A DNA stretch of 64,000 nt from Aquimarina sp. Aq107 (GTDB lineage Bacteria > Bacteroidota > Bacteroidia > Flavobacteriales > Flavobacteriaceae), in assembly GCF_943733665.1 (NCBI RefSeq), contig NZ_OX030782.1, forward strand, positions 1,384,001 to 1,448,000, read 5' to 3'. Made by a program: the position numbers and the translations under genes. Below, in pieces: positions 26,526 to 35,667 of the stretch (the stretch's first letter is position 1; each line of letters begins with the position of its first letter). The notes under the pieces were generated by a model, which did not search any database, was not told where the DNA came from, and saw only the letters and a list, made by a program, of their open reading frames with translations.

Positions 26526-28433
26526 ATGAGTAAGATAATAGGAATAGATTTAGGGACAACAAACTCTTGTGTTTCTGTGATGGAAGGTAATGAGCCTGTT
26601 GTTATCCCTAATGCAGAAGGAAAGAGAACAACTCCGTCTGTAATTGCATTTGTAGAAGGAGGAGAAATTAAGGTGGGTGATCCTGCAAAGCGTCAGGCAG
26701 TAACTAACCCTACTAAAACAATCTCTTCTATTAAAAGATTTATGGGAAACAAATTCTCTGAATCCGCAAAAGAAGCAGATAGAGCTGCATATAAAGTAGT
26801 AAAAGGAGATAATGATACGCCTCGAGTTGATATCGATGGTCGTTTATATACACCACAAGAATTGTCTGCAATGACGCTTCAAAAAATGAAGAAAACTGCA
26901 GAAGATTATCTTGGACAAGATGTAACTAGAGCTGTAATTACTGTACCAGCTTATTTTAATGATGCACAGCGTCAGGCTACTAAAGAAGCTGGAGAAATTG
27001 CGGGTCTTAAAGTAGAAAGAATAATCAATGAGCCTACTGCGGCTGCATTGGCATATGGTCTTGATAAAAAAGGTACCGATCAGAAGATTGTTGTATTTGA
27101 TTTTGGTGGAGGAACTCATGATGTATCGATCTTAGAATTAGGAGATGGTGTATTCGAAGTATTATCAACTGATGGAGATACACATTTAGGAGGAGATGAT
27201 GTAGATCAGAAAATTATAGACTGGTTAGCAGAGGAATTTAAGAGTGAAGAGGATATGGATCTACGTAAAGACCCAATGGCACTTCAACGTCTTAAAGAAG
27301 CTGCAGAAAAAGCGAAGATAGAATTATCTTCTTCTTCTCAGACAGAAATTAATTTACCATATGTAACGGCTACAGCTAGTGGTCCTAAGCACTTAGTAAG
27401 GTCATTGACAAAAGCTAAATTTGATCAATTGATTGATGATTTGGTAAAACGTACTATCGATCCTTGTCGTACTGCACTTGATGCTGCAGGTTTATCTACA
27501 AGTGATATCGATGAGATTATATTAGTAGGAGGTTCTACTCGTATTCCTGCAGTTCAGGAAGCAGTAGAGAAGTTCTTTGGTAAGGCACCAAGTAAAGGAG
27601 TAAACCCTGATGAAGTAGTTGCTGTTGGAGCTGCTATCCAAGGAGGAGTTCTTACAGGAGATGTAAAAGATGTATTGTTATTAGATGTAACACCACTTTC
27701 TCTAGGTATTGAGACAATGGGTAATGTTATGACTAAGTTGATCGAAGCTAATACGACGATTCCTACGAAGAAATCACAAGTTTTTTCTACGGCAGCAGAT
27801 AATCAACCTTCTGTAGAAATTCACGTGTTACAAGGAGAACGCCCTATGGCAGCAGATAACAAGACGATAGGTCGTTTCCACTTAGATGGAATTCCACCGG
27901 CACAAAGAGGTACACCACAGATCGAAGTTACTTTTGATATAGATGCTAATGGTATTATCAAAGTTTCTGCTACTGATAAAGCTACTAATAAGTCACAGGA
28001 TATTCGTATCGAAGCATCTTCAGGATTAACAGAAGAAGAAATCGAGAAAATGAAGCAGGAAGCAGAAGCGAATGCTGAAGCAGATAAAGCAGCAAAAGAA
28101 ACTGCAGATAAGTTGAATGAAGCGGATGGAATGATTTTCCAGACGGAAAAACAACTTAAAGAGTTTGGTGATAAGATCTCTGATGATAATAAGAAGCCAG
28201 TAGAAGAAGCTTTAGAAGAATTAAAGAAAGCTTATGAAACTAAGGATCTTGCAGTTATACAGCCAGCACTTGATAAAATGAATGAAGCTTGGAAAGCAGC
28301 TAGTGAGGAAATGTATAAGGCGCAAGCCGAAGCACAAGGTGGTGCAGCAGGCCCAGAAGCTGGAGCACAACCAGAAGGAGGAGATTCTGAAGGAAGTGAT
28401 GTAGAAGATGTAGATTTTGAAGAAGTAAAATAA
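26526..28433 (+). CDS. dnaK: Molecular chaperone DnaK (Hsp70)
   Basis: DnaK is the ATP-dependent Hsp70 of the cytoplasm. The 635-residue protein has all signatures: [15 protein letters not shown] at the start, [19 protein letters not shown] near 195, and [16 protein letters not shown] near 335. The linker [12 protein letters not shown] leads to the substrate-binding domain, and the C-terminus is acidic ([10 protein letters not shown]). Note the H in GGGTHDVS where most DnaK proteins have F. Genes for DnaJ and GrpE are not adjacent. A strong terminator follows. Confidence 0.98.
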   Translation: MSKIIGIDLGTTNSCVSVMEGNEPVVIPNAEGKRTTPSVIAFVEGGEIKVGDPAKRQAVTNPTKTISSIKRFMGNKFSESAKEADRAAYKVVKGDNDTPRVDIDGRLYTPQELSAMTLQKMKKTAEDYLGQDVTRAVITVPAYFNDAQRQATKEAGEIAGLKVERIINEPTAAALAYGLDKKGTDQKIVVFDFGGGTHDVSILELGDGVFEVLSTDGDTHLGGDDVDQKIIDWLAEEFKSEEDMDLRKDPMALQRLKEAAEKAKIELSSSSQTEINLPYVTATASGPKHLVRSLTKAKFDQLIDDLVKRTIDPCRTALDAAGLSTSDIDEIILVGGSTRIPAVQEAVEKFFGKAPSKGVNPDEVVAVGAAIQGGVLTGDVKDVLLLDVTPLSLGIETMGNVMTKLIEANTTIPTKKSQVFSTAADNQPSVEIHVLQGERPMAADNKTIGRFHLDGIPPAQRGTPQIEVTFDIDANGIIKVSATDKATNKSQDIRIEASSGLTEEEIEKMKQEAEANAEADKAAKETADKLNEADGMIFQTEKQLKEFGDKISDDNKKPVEEALEELKKAYETKDLAVIQPALDKMNEAWKAASEEMYKAQAEAQGGAAGPEAGAQPEGGDSEGSDVEDVDFEEVK

Positions 28434-28453
28434 CATTTGTTATTGTATATTGT

Positions 28454-28483
28454 AAAAGCACAGTGAAAACTGTGCTTTTTTTT
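28454..28483 (+). terminator. Rho-independent terminator of dnaK
   Basis: AAAAGCACAGT-GAAA-ACTGTGCTTTT is a perfect 11-bp stem with GAAA loop, followed by TTTTTT. It begins 20 bp after the dnaK stop. Confidence 0.92.
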
Positions 28484-28632
28484 ATGTTTATATTTATGAA
28501 TAACAAAAAAAAGTTTACTTTTATCAAGGCTTAATAATACCCCGATTTATAATTTTATTCACACACAGTTATTCTTAATAGAGGAAATCGCTATACTACC
28601 TATATATAGGGTTAAAGTAATGGAATATACTA

Positions 28633-29943
28633 ATGAATCTATCACAAGTTTTTCGTAGAAAAATCTTTTGGTTTTTTGATGTTCTTAAGGGAAACGATAT
28701 CAAAAGCCATTTTAATGATATTAAAGAACTGATTGAAAATCCAAATTCTCAATCCGTTCAAGCTAAAAAAGATGCATATCTTCAGGAAATACTCCAGCAT
28801 GCTGTTAGTACTACCTGGTTTTATCAGAAACATTCAGGTTATAATTCAATTTTAGATTTTCCAGTAATTAATAAAAACATAATTCGTGATAATTTTGAAG
28901 AGTTTAGATCTTCTAAATATAAAGCGAAGAATTGTGTGTTAGTTTCTACTAGCGGTTCTACGGGAGCTCCATTTTCTGTGTTACAGAATATGAGTAAACG
29001 CTGTCGTAATACAGGAGATAATTTATATTTTTCTTATCAATCAGGATATGAGATCGGGCAAAAATTAATTTATGTAAAAATTTGGCCTGATAATTACAAG
29101 CATAATATACTTTCGAGATTTTGGTGGCAGAACATATATCCTAAAAGTGTTTTCCAACTTTCGGATAAAGAAATAGAAGTTTTTATAAAAGAATTAAGAT
29201 TAAATTCTTCAAAAAAGAGTTTTCTGGGATACACTTCTGCGTTTACTAAAATTTGTCAACACCTTGATAAGGTAGAGGCAGATCCTGTAGATACCAATGT
29301 GCAGTCAATTATTACGATGTCAGAAGGGCTTAATGATTATGTGAGAAATCGTATGAAAAAGTATTTTGGGGTTTCACCAATTTCAAGATATTCTAATAAT
29401 GAGAATGGAATTTTAGCCCAAGAAGATAATACACAGGGACGTTCTAAATTTATTATCAATTCTGCAAGTTATTTTATTGAGGTTTTTGATTTCTATAAAG
29501 ATGTTCCAGTGCCTCCAGGTGAAAGGGGGAGAATTATTGTTACTGATTTACATAATTATGCAATGCCAATAATTCGATATGATACAGGAGATATAGGAGT
29601 TATAAGTTTAGATGAAAATAATATCAGTTATCTCTCGTCAATTGAAGGTAGAAAATTAGATTTGATTTATGATACTAAAGGAGGTATAGTTCCTTCTCAT
29701 GTTTCTTATAAGCTATGTAAATATGGTGATTATAAACAGTTTCAGTTGGTTCAGTATGGTGAAAAGAGCTATAAGATCAAATTAAATACGGATAAGAAGG
29801 TAGATGAAGCTAAAATGTTAGAAGAATTTAAAGGGTATTTGGGTCAAAATGCTCGTATAGATATATTGTATGTAGATGAAATCCCCTTGCTTTCTTCTGG
29901 AAAGAGAAGAGAAGTTACAAACACCTATCATTCGAAGTTATAA
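28633..29943 (+). CDS. CapK/phenylacetate-CoA ligase-like adenylate-forming enzyme
   Basis: A 436-residue cytoplasmic protein of the AMP-forming CapK/PaaK family, which activates acids as adenylates or CoA thioesters. The nucleotide loop STSGSTGAPFSV is at about residue 105. Later blocks are RYSNNENGILAQE (about 255), GERGRIIVTDLHNYAMPIIR and YDTGDIGVI (about 300-325), and a short C-terminal lid ending LSSGKRREV with the catalytic Lys position. CapK-type enzymes occur in capsule and exopolysaccharide loci, but there are no glycosyltransferases here. The gene stands alone between two terminators; the acid substrate is unknown. Confidence 0.85.
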   Translation: MNLSQVFRRKIFWFFDVLKGNDIKSHFNDIKELIENPNSQSVQAKKDAYLQEILQHAVSTTWFYQKHSGYNSILDFPVINKNIIRDNFEEFRSSKYKAKNCVLVSTSGSTGAPFSVLQNMSKRCRNTGDNLYFSYQSGYEIGQKLIYVKIWPDNYKHNILSRFWWQNIYPKSVFQLSDKEIEVFIKELRLNSSKKSFLGYTSAFTKICQHLDKVEADPVDTNVQSIITMSEGLNDYVRNRMKKYFGVSPISRYSNNENGILAQEDNTQGRSKFIINSASYFIEVFDFYKDVPVPPGERGRIIVTDLHNYAMPIIRYDTGDIGVISLDENNISYLSSIEGRKLDLIYDTKGGIVPSHVSYKLCKYGDYKQFQLVQYGEKSYKIKLNTDKKVDEAKMLEEFKGYLGQNARIDILYVDEIPLLSSGKRREVTNTYHSKL

Positions 29944-30002
29944 GGTAACAGTTGCTTTTCGAAGTATTGAATTCATTAAATGGATAGTGTTTTACAATAT
30001 TT

Positions 30003-30032
30003 AAAAGCCAATGAAATGCATCATTGGCTTTT
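30003..30032 (+). terminator. Rho-independent terminator after the CapK-like gene
   Basis: AAAAGCCAATGA-AATGCA-TCATTGGCTTTT is a perfect 12-bp stem with a 6-nt loop, followed by GTTTATTTTT. It serves the plus-strand gene and probably also the convergent T9SS gene. Confidence 0.9.
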
Positions 30033-30075
30033 GTTTATTTTTCTGATCGTAATAGTTTTTAATTCTGTTATTTTT

Positions 30076-31131
30076 TTATCTAATAAATTTTAAAAACCTC
30101 GAATCAGATCGTGCGATATATAGCCCTTTTGGAAGTGTTGATAAGTTGATATTTGTTGCGTTTTTTATATCTTCAACTTCGTATACTTTTTTACCGATAG
30201 TATTATAAATACTCAAAGATTTTATATCATTTATATCATTGATAACTAAAGATGTTGAAGCATTATTAAAGTATAATTTGTCTCTATCGAAAGCGGTAAA
30301 ATCATTAGTGCTAAGTACTGGCGAAACAGTGATTTCTGGGTATTCTCCAGAGACGCTCCAATCCGCATCAGAACTTGCATCTGGATTGTCCGCGGAAGAC
30401 AATTTTCCAAAAATGTAATACTTGGTTCCTGAAAGTGATGAACTTATTGGGAGATCTGAGGGTATGTCAAGAGTAACTGTAGTTGACACATCTGTTCCTG
30501 CTACAACAGTCGGAGTAACAATTACAGCAGTACCGTTTGCAGTAGTTCCGCCAAATATACCTGGAACATCCGCCTCAAAAATTTGAAATTGTGTTGCAAC
30601 GTCCATAGATGCTGTATACGTATAATTTAATGTTATAGATTCTCCAGCGGCTACAGTAACTGGATTTGCAGAGTCGTATGTTATAGAATAAGGAGGAGAT
30701 GTAACTATTATAGAAGGATATACTCCTCCAGTATCCCAAGTTACATCTGCCGTAGCATCAGAATTTGCTTCGGAAGATAGTTTTCCAAAAATACGATATT
30801 CCGTTCCTGAAAGAGAAGAACTTAATGGTAAATTGGCTGGAATATTAAGAGTAATTGTACCCATAACATCTGTTCCTGCATCTAGCGTAGGAAATTCAGC
30901 TACTGCAGTTCCTATGGCGGTGGCGCCTCCAAAAATACCTGAATTATCAGTTTCAAAAATCTGAAATTGAGCACCAACTTCCATGGATGCCGAGTATGTA
31001 TAATTTAATGTTATAGATTGACCGGCAACAACAGTAACAGGGTCTGCAGAATTATAACTAATCGAATATTGTGCAGTTGCACTGAAAATAGAGCATAAGC
31101 ATAGTAGGAGTGAAAATAATTTTTTGATCAT
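30076..31131 (-). CDS. Secreted protein with two tandem beta-domains and a T9SS type A sorting domain
   Basis: A 351-residue secreted protein. Signal peptide residues 1-20 (SIFSATAQ). Two tandem domains of about 125 residues follow, each starting YSI.Y.SA.PVTV.AG.SITLNYTY and ending around D..W...G.YP.I.V; they are about 65% identical by eye, so one is a duplicate of the other. The C-terminal 75 residues are a type A sorting domain (SLSIYNTIGKKVYEVEDI, NINLSTLPKGLYIARSDS, final KFIR), which directs transport by the type IX system and attachment to the cell surface. No catalytic motif is seen. Two direct repeats ATTGTTGCA lie 106-135 bp upstream. Confidence 0.85.
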   Translation of the reverse strand: MIKKLFSLLLCLCSIFSATAQYSISYNSADPVTVVAGQSITLNYTYSASMEVGAQFQIFETDNSGIFGGATAIGTAVAEFPTLDAGTDVMGTITLNIPANLPLSSSLSGTEYRIFGKLSSEANSDATADVTWDTGGVYPSIIVTSPPYSITYDSANPVTVAAGESITLNYTYTASMDVATQFQIFEADVPGIFGGTTANGTAVIVTPTVVAGTDVSTTVTLDIPSDLPISSSLSGTKYYIFGKLSSADNPDASSDADWSVSGEYPEITVSPVLSTNDFTAFDRDKLYFNNASTSLVINDINDIKSLSIYNTIGKKVYEVEDIKNATNINLSTLPKGLYIARSDSRFLKFIR

Positions 31132-31236
31132 AATTACATATTTTAAACATTGTATTTTTTAAAATCTGTTTACGTTTTAACAATGTTAATTAAGTTTCCA
31201 CTAATGTATTCTTAAGGATAAATCTCTAATGTAATA

Positions 31237-31269
31237 ATTGTTGCAATTAATGATAATATTGTTGCATTA
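31237..31269. repeat. Two direct repeats ATTGTTGCA at 21-bp spacing, possible operator
   Basis: ATTGTTGCAATTA at 31237 and ATTGTTGCATTA at 31258 start exactly 21 bp apart, two helical turns, upstream of the T9SS gene. The spacing would put two bound monomers on the same face of DNA. No other function is apparent for this 282-bp gap. Confidence 0.35.
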
Positions 31270-31413
31270 GCTCTGAATAAAGGGCTATGAAGCTTATTGT
31301 TATTATGAAAATTTAAATTTTTTAACTTTTTTTATAGTAATAGTAGTGTTTTATAGTTAACAAGTTTAGAATAATATATGGTTCTTGTTTTTTGGTAAAA
31401 GGAAGATTTGATT

Positions 31414-33123
31414 TTAAAATCCAACTGCCGCATCATCTCCGCGTTTATCAGCACCTCCTTCTAAAGTTCCATCAGATAATACTAAAATACCATCTACTTT
31501 ACCAATGATTCTACTTTGTTCTTCGTTCGTCTTATATCCTTTACTTCTTAAGCTATCTAGCACATTTTTGTCAAATGAATTAGGTTCAAAAACAACAACA
31601 TCTGGTAGCCATTGATGATGAAAACGAGGTGCATTTACTGCGTCTTGCATGGTCATTTCATATTCTTTTACATTTAGGATAGTTTGTAAAACAGATGTGA
31701 TAATAGTAGATCCTCCAGGAGTTCCAACGGACATCCATAATTTTCCATCTTTTTCGACAAGGGTTGGAGTCATTGAACTAAGCATTCTTTTTTCTGGAGC
31801 AATTGCATTAGCTTTAGCTCCAAGAAGCCCAAACATATTAGGAGTTCCAGGTTTAGCGCTAAAATCGTCCATTTCATTATTTAGAAAGAAACCTAGTTCA
31901 GGAACATAAAGTTTAGAACCATATGCACCATTTAATGTTGTAGTTACAGAGATTGCATTTCCGAATTGATCAACAATAGAGTAATGAGTAGTCTCACTGC
32001 TTTCGTACCCAGGAATACTTCCGTAACTAAGATCTGTAGATAACGTAGCTTTATCCATATCGAAATCATCCATTCTTTGTGATAAGTATGCATCACTTAT
32101 TAAAGTGTCGATTGGAATTTTCACAAAATCTGGATCCCCCAAATAGAAGCTTCTATCTGCATAAGCTCTTCTTTCTGCTTCTGTTATAATTTGTATCGAT
32201 TTTAGAGTATTATGTCCGTATGTACTAAGATCATATGGTTCGATCATCTTCATGATTTGTGCTAAGCAGACTCCACCACTAGAAGGAGGAGACATTGATA
32301 TAATATTTAGATCTTTATATGAGAATTTAACTGGATCCCGCCATTTAGCTTCGTATTTGCTTAGATCCTCCATAGTCATTATTCCACCTTGTGATTGGAT
32401 ATATGCAACTAATTTTTCTCCCGTCTCTCCTTTATAAAATTCATTTTTTCCATTCTTAATAATTCGCTCAAGTGTTTTTGCTAGCGTTGGATTTTTAAGG
32501 GTGTCATTTGCTTTAATTGTTTGAGCATAAAGGATGGTGTCTTTATTGGTTTCAATAAACAGATCTTTAAAATGGTTAAGCCGTTTTTCTTGATTTTCTG
32601 TAACTACATACCCTTTTTTAGCAAGTTCTACCACAGGAGTTAACAACTCTTTTATAGAGAGTGTTCCAAATTTTTCGTGTACTTTGAAAATACCAGCGAT
32701 TGTGCCAGGAACACCTACTGCTAAAGAACCTAGTTGACTTTTTTCTGGGATTGGATCTCCATTTTCATCGAGATACATATCTTTAAAGGCGGCGAGAGGA
32801 GCTTTTTCACGATAATCAATAGCGCCAGTTTCTCCATTAGCTTTTCTATACACCATAAACCCACCACCTCCTAGATTACCGGCATACGGATAAGAAACTG
32901 CCAATGCCATTTCTGTCGCTACCATAGCATCAAAAGCATTACCACCTTTCTGGAGAATATCTTTACCAATTTTAGAAGCTTCTTCTCGTGCAGATACAAC
33001 CATCGCATTTTTTTCAATTACACCAAAAACAGGTTTTGTTTCAGAAACAATTTCTTGTTTTGATTCTGGATTGGTCTTACATGAGATAACTAGAATAAAA
33101 AGTAAGAGATAAAGTAATCGCAT
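31414..33123 (-). CDS. ggt: Gamma-glutamyltransferase, lipoprotein form
   Basis: GGT removes the gamma-glutamyl group from glutathione and other donors in the periplasm. I start at the ATG at 33123 (569 residues): the chain then opens with MRLLYLLLFILVISCK, a lipoprotein signal with Cys at 15. An upstream ATG at 33180 adds 19 polar residues, would destroy the signal, and overlaps the previous gene. The catalytic Thr begins the small subunit at TTHYSIVDQFGNAISVTTTL. Other family blocks are GGNAFDAMVATEMALAVSYP, GNLGGGGFMVYR and SMTPTLVEKDGKLWMSVGTPG. The proenzyme cleaves itself before the Thr. It lies 16 bp after the YwqK-type gene. Confidence 0.94.
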   Translation of the reverse strand: MRLLYLLLFILVISCKTNPESKQEIVSETKPVFGVIEKNAMVVSAREEASKIGKDILQKGGNAFDAMVATEMALAVSYPYAGNLGGGGFMVYRKANGETGAIDYREKAPLAAFKDMYLDENGDPIPEKSQLGSLAVGVPGTIAGIFKVHEKFGTLSIKELLTPVVELAKKGYVVTENQEKRLNHFKDLFIETNKDTILYAQTIKANDTLKNPTLAKTLERIIKNGKNEFYKGETGEKLVAYIQSQGGIMTMEDLSKYEAKWRDPVKFSYKDLNIISMSPPSSGGVCLAQIMKMIEPYDLSTYGHNTLKSIQIITEAERRAYADRSFYLGDPDFVKIPIDTLISDAYLSQRMDDFDMDKATLSTDLSYGSIPGYESSETTHYSIVDQFGNAISVTTTLNGAYGSKLYVPELGFFLNNEMDDFSAKPGTPNMFGLLGAKANAIAPEKRMLSSMTPTLVEKDGKLWMSVGTPGGSTIITSVLQTILNVKEYEMTMQDAVNAPRFHHQWLPDVVVFEPNSFDKNVLDSLRSKGYKTNEEQSRIIGKVDGILVLSDGTLEGGADKRGDDAAVGF

Positions 33124-33139
33124 AGTGTTAGATGTTTTA

Positions 33140-33529
33140 TTAGTAGTTAATTTCTTTAATTGTGTTGTTGTTTTTATCATAAAATTTCCAATAACCCGAA
33201 GGTTTGCAATTATCTATATGTCCCTCAGACTTTACATTTCCATTGGTATGATATTCTTTCCAATATCCTTGTTTTTTACCGTTTTGATAATGCCCTTCTA
33301 TTTTTACATTTCCGTTTCGATAAAAATATTTCCAAAAGCCTTGTTTAATTCCGTTATTATAATGGCCAAGACTTTCTAAGTTTATTGAATTAGGATAGTA
33401 ATTTTTAGTATATCCATTTTTAGTAGTTATAATGACTTCTTCATCACATATGTTTTTTATTGTAACATTGCTTTCTCTTTTATTACAAGAAAATATCAGG
33501 AGCAATAAAAAAAGATATAATATTTTCAC
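33140..33529 (-). CDS. YwqK-type (MORN-like repeat) lipoprotein
   Basis: A 129-residue lipoprotein (lipobox LIFSCN, Cys at about 15). Residues 55-125 contain three repeats of the form GHY.NG.KQGYWKEYHTNGNVK (HYNNGIKQGFWKYFYRNGNV, HYQNGKKQGYWKEYHTNGNV, HIDNCKPSGYWKFYD). These are MORN-like repeats, annotated in databases as the YwqK antitoxin family after Bacillus YwqK. No toxin (YwqJ-type) is nearby, so the antitoxin label should not be taken as function. Its ATG overlaps the stop of the ACP phosphodiesterase-like gene by 4 nt (ATGA), so they are coupled. Confidence 0.85.
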   Translation of the reverse strand: MKILYLFLLLLIFSCNKRESNVTIKNICDEEVIITTKNGYTKNYYPNSINLESLGHYNNGIKQGFWKYFYRNGNVKIEGHYQNGKKQGYWKEYHTNGNVKSEGHIDNCKPSGYWKFYDKNNNTIKEINY

Positions 33530-34110
33530 AGCGTTCTCATTTCATTTTTTGTAAACAACTCTAATTCTTCAAAGAAAGATCGGAATTCTTTTTCGAACTC
33601 ATTGTAATACTGTTCTAGTTCTACAACGGCAAAGTTCATTTTTGATTTGTTTTTAGTGCGATGGTTCATTTGATAAAGAATTCTTCCTATCCCTGGAATT
33701 GTAGCATAACTAAGTAGCCAATTGTCACGAAACATATAGGGAAGAAAATCCTGTACTCGTTTTGGAAGAACTTCATAATATTCTTGTAATAACGTATAGA
33801 AATCAGAGACATATTTATCTAATGGAATTTTAGAATAATCACTCCAATATACAGCTAAATAATGATCATATAATATGTCCACGATAACAGTGCTGTAGTG
33901 TCCATATTTTGGGAATAATCTCAAAACACTTTCTCTTACAATTGGATGACTATCGGTATATGAGTCTATTTTACGATGAAGAGTAATACCTTGTTGTATC
34001 CGTTCTGGGAATTGAGCAAACTTTTTTCCTTTAACAGAATCGGCAATAAAATTACCTATTTTAAGTTCTTGATCTTCTCCAGAAAGGTAGATATGGGCTA
34101 AAAAATTCAT
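33526..34110 (-). CDS. Acyl-carrier-protein phosphodiesterase-like (DUF479/AcpH family)
   Basis: A 194-residue cytoplasmic protein. It starts MNFLAHIYLSGEDQELKIGN, and has GNFIADSVKG, GITLHRKIDSYTDSHP and VDILYDHYLAVYW, the four blocks of the AcpH/DUF479 family. AcpH removes the phosphopantetheine arm of ACP in E. coli; it is an HD-related metal hydrolase, and the conserved His and Asp residues are present here. Whether the flavobacterial homologues do the same has not been shown to my knowledge. It is the first gene of the run with the YwqK-type gene and ggt, and is divergent from glmM. Confidence 0.9.
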   Translation of the reverse strand: MNFLAHIYLSGEDQELKIGNFIADSVKGKKFAQFPERIQQGITLHRKIDSYTDSHPIVRESVLRLFPKYGHYSTVIVDILYDHYLAVYWSDYSKIPLDKYVSDFYTLLQEYYEVLPKRVQDFLPYMFRDNWLLSYATIPGIGRILYQMNHRTKNKSKMNFAVVELEQYYNEFEKEFRSFFEELELFTKNEMRTL

Positions 34111-34172
34111 TATGTGAATTTACAATTTTTTGGAAAGTTGTTATTGTTTTTATGTAAACTTTAATCATAGGG

Positions 34173-34203
34173 TTGTGGTAATGACTTGTAGCACGTACAT
34201 TTG
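34173..34203 (+). promoter_or_regulatory. Bacteroidota-type promoter of glmM
   Basis: TTG (34173-34175), a 20-nt spacer and TACATTTG (34196-34203) match the -33/-7 consensus TTTG-N19-21-TAnnTTTG, apart from one base at -33. Transcription would start about 34210, 22 nt before the ATG at 34232. Confidence 0.6.
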
Positions 34204-34231
34204 TTAAAAACAAAAAATAATCAATCGATAT

Positions 34232-35620
34232 ATGACATTAATCAAATCAATATCTGGTATTCGCGGAACTATTGGGGGAAAAGTAGGAGATAATTTAACA
34301 CCTATTGACGCAGTTAAATTTGCATCAGCTTATGGAAGCTGGTTAAAGGCAGAGACAAATAAAGAACATCCTATTGTGGTTGTCGGTAGAGATGCCCGTA
34401 TTTCTGGGTCAATGATTCAGCAATTAGTAATGAATGGATTAATAGGCTTAGGTATTCATGTTGTGGATTTAGGATTGTCAACCACTCCTACTGTTGAGGT
34501 AGCAGTTCCTTTAGAAAAAGCAGATGGAGGAATTATTTTAACCGCAAGTCATAATCCAAAACAGTGGAATGCACTTAAGTTATTAGATGGTAAGGGAGAG
34601 TTCTTGAATGCAGAAAACGGAAAAAAGATTTTAGATATAGCAGAAAATGATGACTATCAGTTTGCAGAAGTAGATGATTTAGGTTCAATAACTACAAATG
34701 ATACTTATATTGATAAGCATATTGAAGAGGTGTTGAATCTTTCTTTAGTGAACTCAGAAATCGTTAAAGAAGCAGGTTTTAAAGTTGTTGTGGATGCAGT
34801 TAATTCTACTGGGGGAATAGCTATTCCAAAATTACTTAAAAAGATGGGTGTTGAGGTAGTGGAACTTTATTGTGAGCCTAATGGACATTTTCCACATAAT
34901 CCAGAACCTCTAAAAGAACATTTAACTGATTTATCAGAACTTGTTGTAAAGGAAAAAGCAGATTTTGGTCTTACTGTAGATCCAGATGTTGATCGTTTGG
35001 CATTTATGAGTGAGGATGGAGAAATGTTTGGAGAAGAATACACATTAGTTGCTTGTGCTGATTTTGTATTAGGTAAAACACCAGGTAATACGGTATCTAA
35101 TTTATCTTCTAGTAGGGCATTAAGAGATATTACCGAAAAACATAATGGCACGTATGAAGCTAGTGCAGTAGGAGAGGTGAATGTAGTTTCAAAAATGAAA
35201 GCTAATAATGCAATCATTGGAGGAGAAGGAAATGGCGGTATTATCTATCCAGAGTTACATTACGGAAGAGATTCTCTAGTTGGTATTGCATTGTTTTTAA
35301 CACATTTGGCTGAGAAGAAGTGCAGTGTAAGTGCGTTACGTAATAGTTACCCATCGTATTTTATGAGTAAAAATAAGGTGCAATTAACTCCAGAATTAAA
35401 TGTTGATGAAATTTTAAAAGGATTTCATAACAAACATGTTGCGGAAGAAGTTAGTATGGTTGATGGGGTAAAAGTGGATTTTAGTGATTCTTGGGTTCAT
35501 CTAAGAAAAAGTAATACCGAACCTATTATCAGGATATATACGGAAGCTTTAAGTCAGGAAAAAGCGGATCAATTAGCAAATGATACAATCGCTGTTCTAA
35601 AGGAAATAGCAGGAATTTAA
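34232..35620 (+). CDS. glmM: Phosphoglucosamine mutase / phosphohexomutase
   Basis: A 462-residue alpha-D-phosphohexomutase that most likely converts glucosamine-6-phosphate to glucosamine-1-phosphate for cell-wall and LPS precursors. The phosphoserine loop is ILTASHNPKQWNALKLL at about 100, the Mg loop DPDVDRLAF at about 250, the sugar-specificity region GEGNGGIIYPELHYGRD at about 330, and the phosphate-binding RKSNTEPIIRIYTEA near the C-terminus. Specificity for glucosamine rather than mannose or glucose is by family resemblance only. It has its own promoter and a strong terminator. Confidence 0.93.
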   Translation: MTLIKSISGIRGTIGGKVGDNLTPIDAVKFASAYGSWLKAETNKEHPIVVVGRDARISGSMIQQLVMNGLIGLGIHVVDLGLSTTPTVEVAVPLEKADGGIILTASHNPKQWNALKLLDGKGEFLNAENGKKILDIAENDDYQFAEVDDLGSITTNDTYIDKHIEEVLNLSLVNSEIVKEAGFKVVVDAVNSTGGIAIPKLLKKMGVEVVELYCEPNGHFPHNPEPLKEHLTDLSELVVKEKADFGLTVDPDVDRLAFMSEDGEMFGEEYTLVACADFVLGKTPGNTVSNLSSSRALRDITEKHNGTYEASAVGEVNVVSKMKANNAIIGGEGNGGIIYPELHYGRDSLVGIALFLTHLAEKKCSVSALRNSYPSYFMSKNKVQLTPELNVDEILKGFHNKHVAEEVSMVDGVKVDFSDSWVHLRKSNTEPIIRIYTEALSQEKADQLANDTIAVLKEIAGI

Positions 35621-35631
35621 TATTATTTCAG

Positions 35632-35664
35632 AACACTCTTGTTAATCCAATTAACAAGAGTGTT
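35632..35664. terminator. Bidirectional terminator between glmM and the acyltransferase gene
   Basis: AACACTCTTGTTAAT-CCA-ATTAACAAGAGTGTT is a perfect 15-bp stem with a 3-nt loop between convergent genes. The T-runs around it are short, so strength is uncertain. Confidence 0.8.
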
Positions 35665-35667
35665 TGA

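Noticed and set aside
28633..29943. Capsule biosynthesis locus
   Set aside because: The CapK-like gene is single; no glycosyltransferase, flippase or polymerase is nearby.
33124..33180. N-terminal extension of gamma-glutamyltransferase from ATG 33180
   Set aside because: It would hide the lipoprotein signal and overlap the YwqK-type gene by 41 bp.
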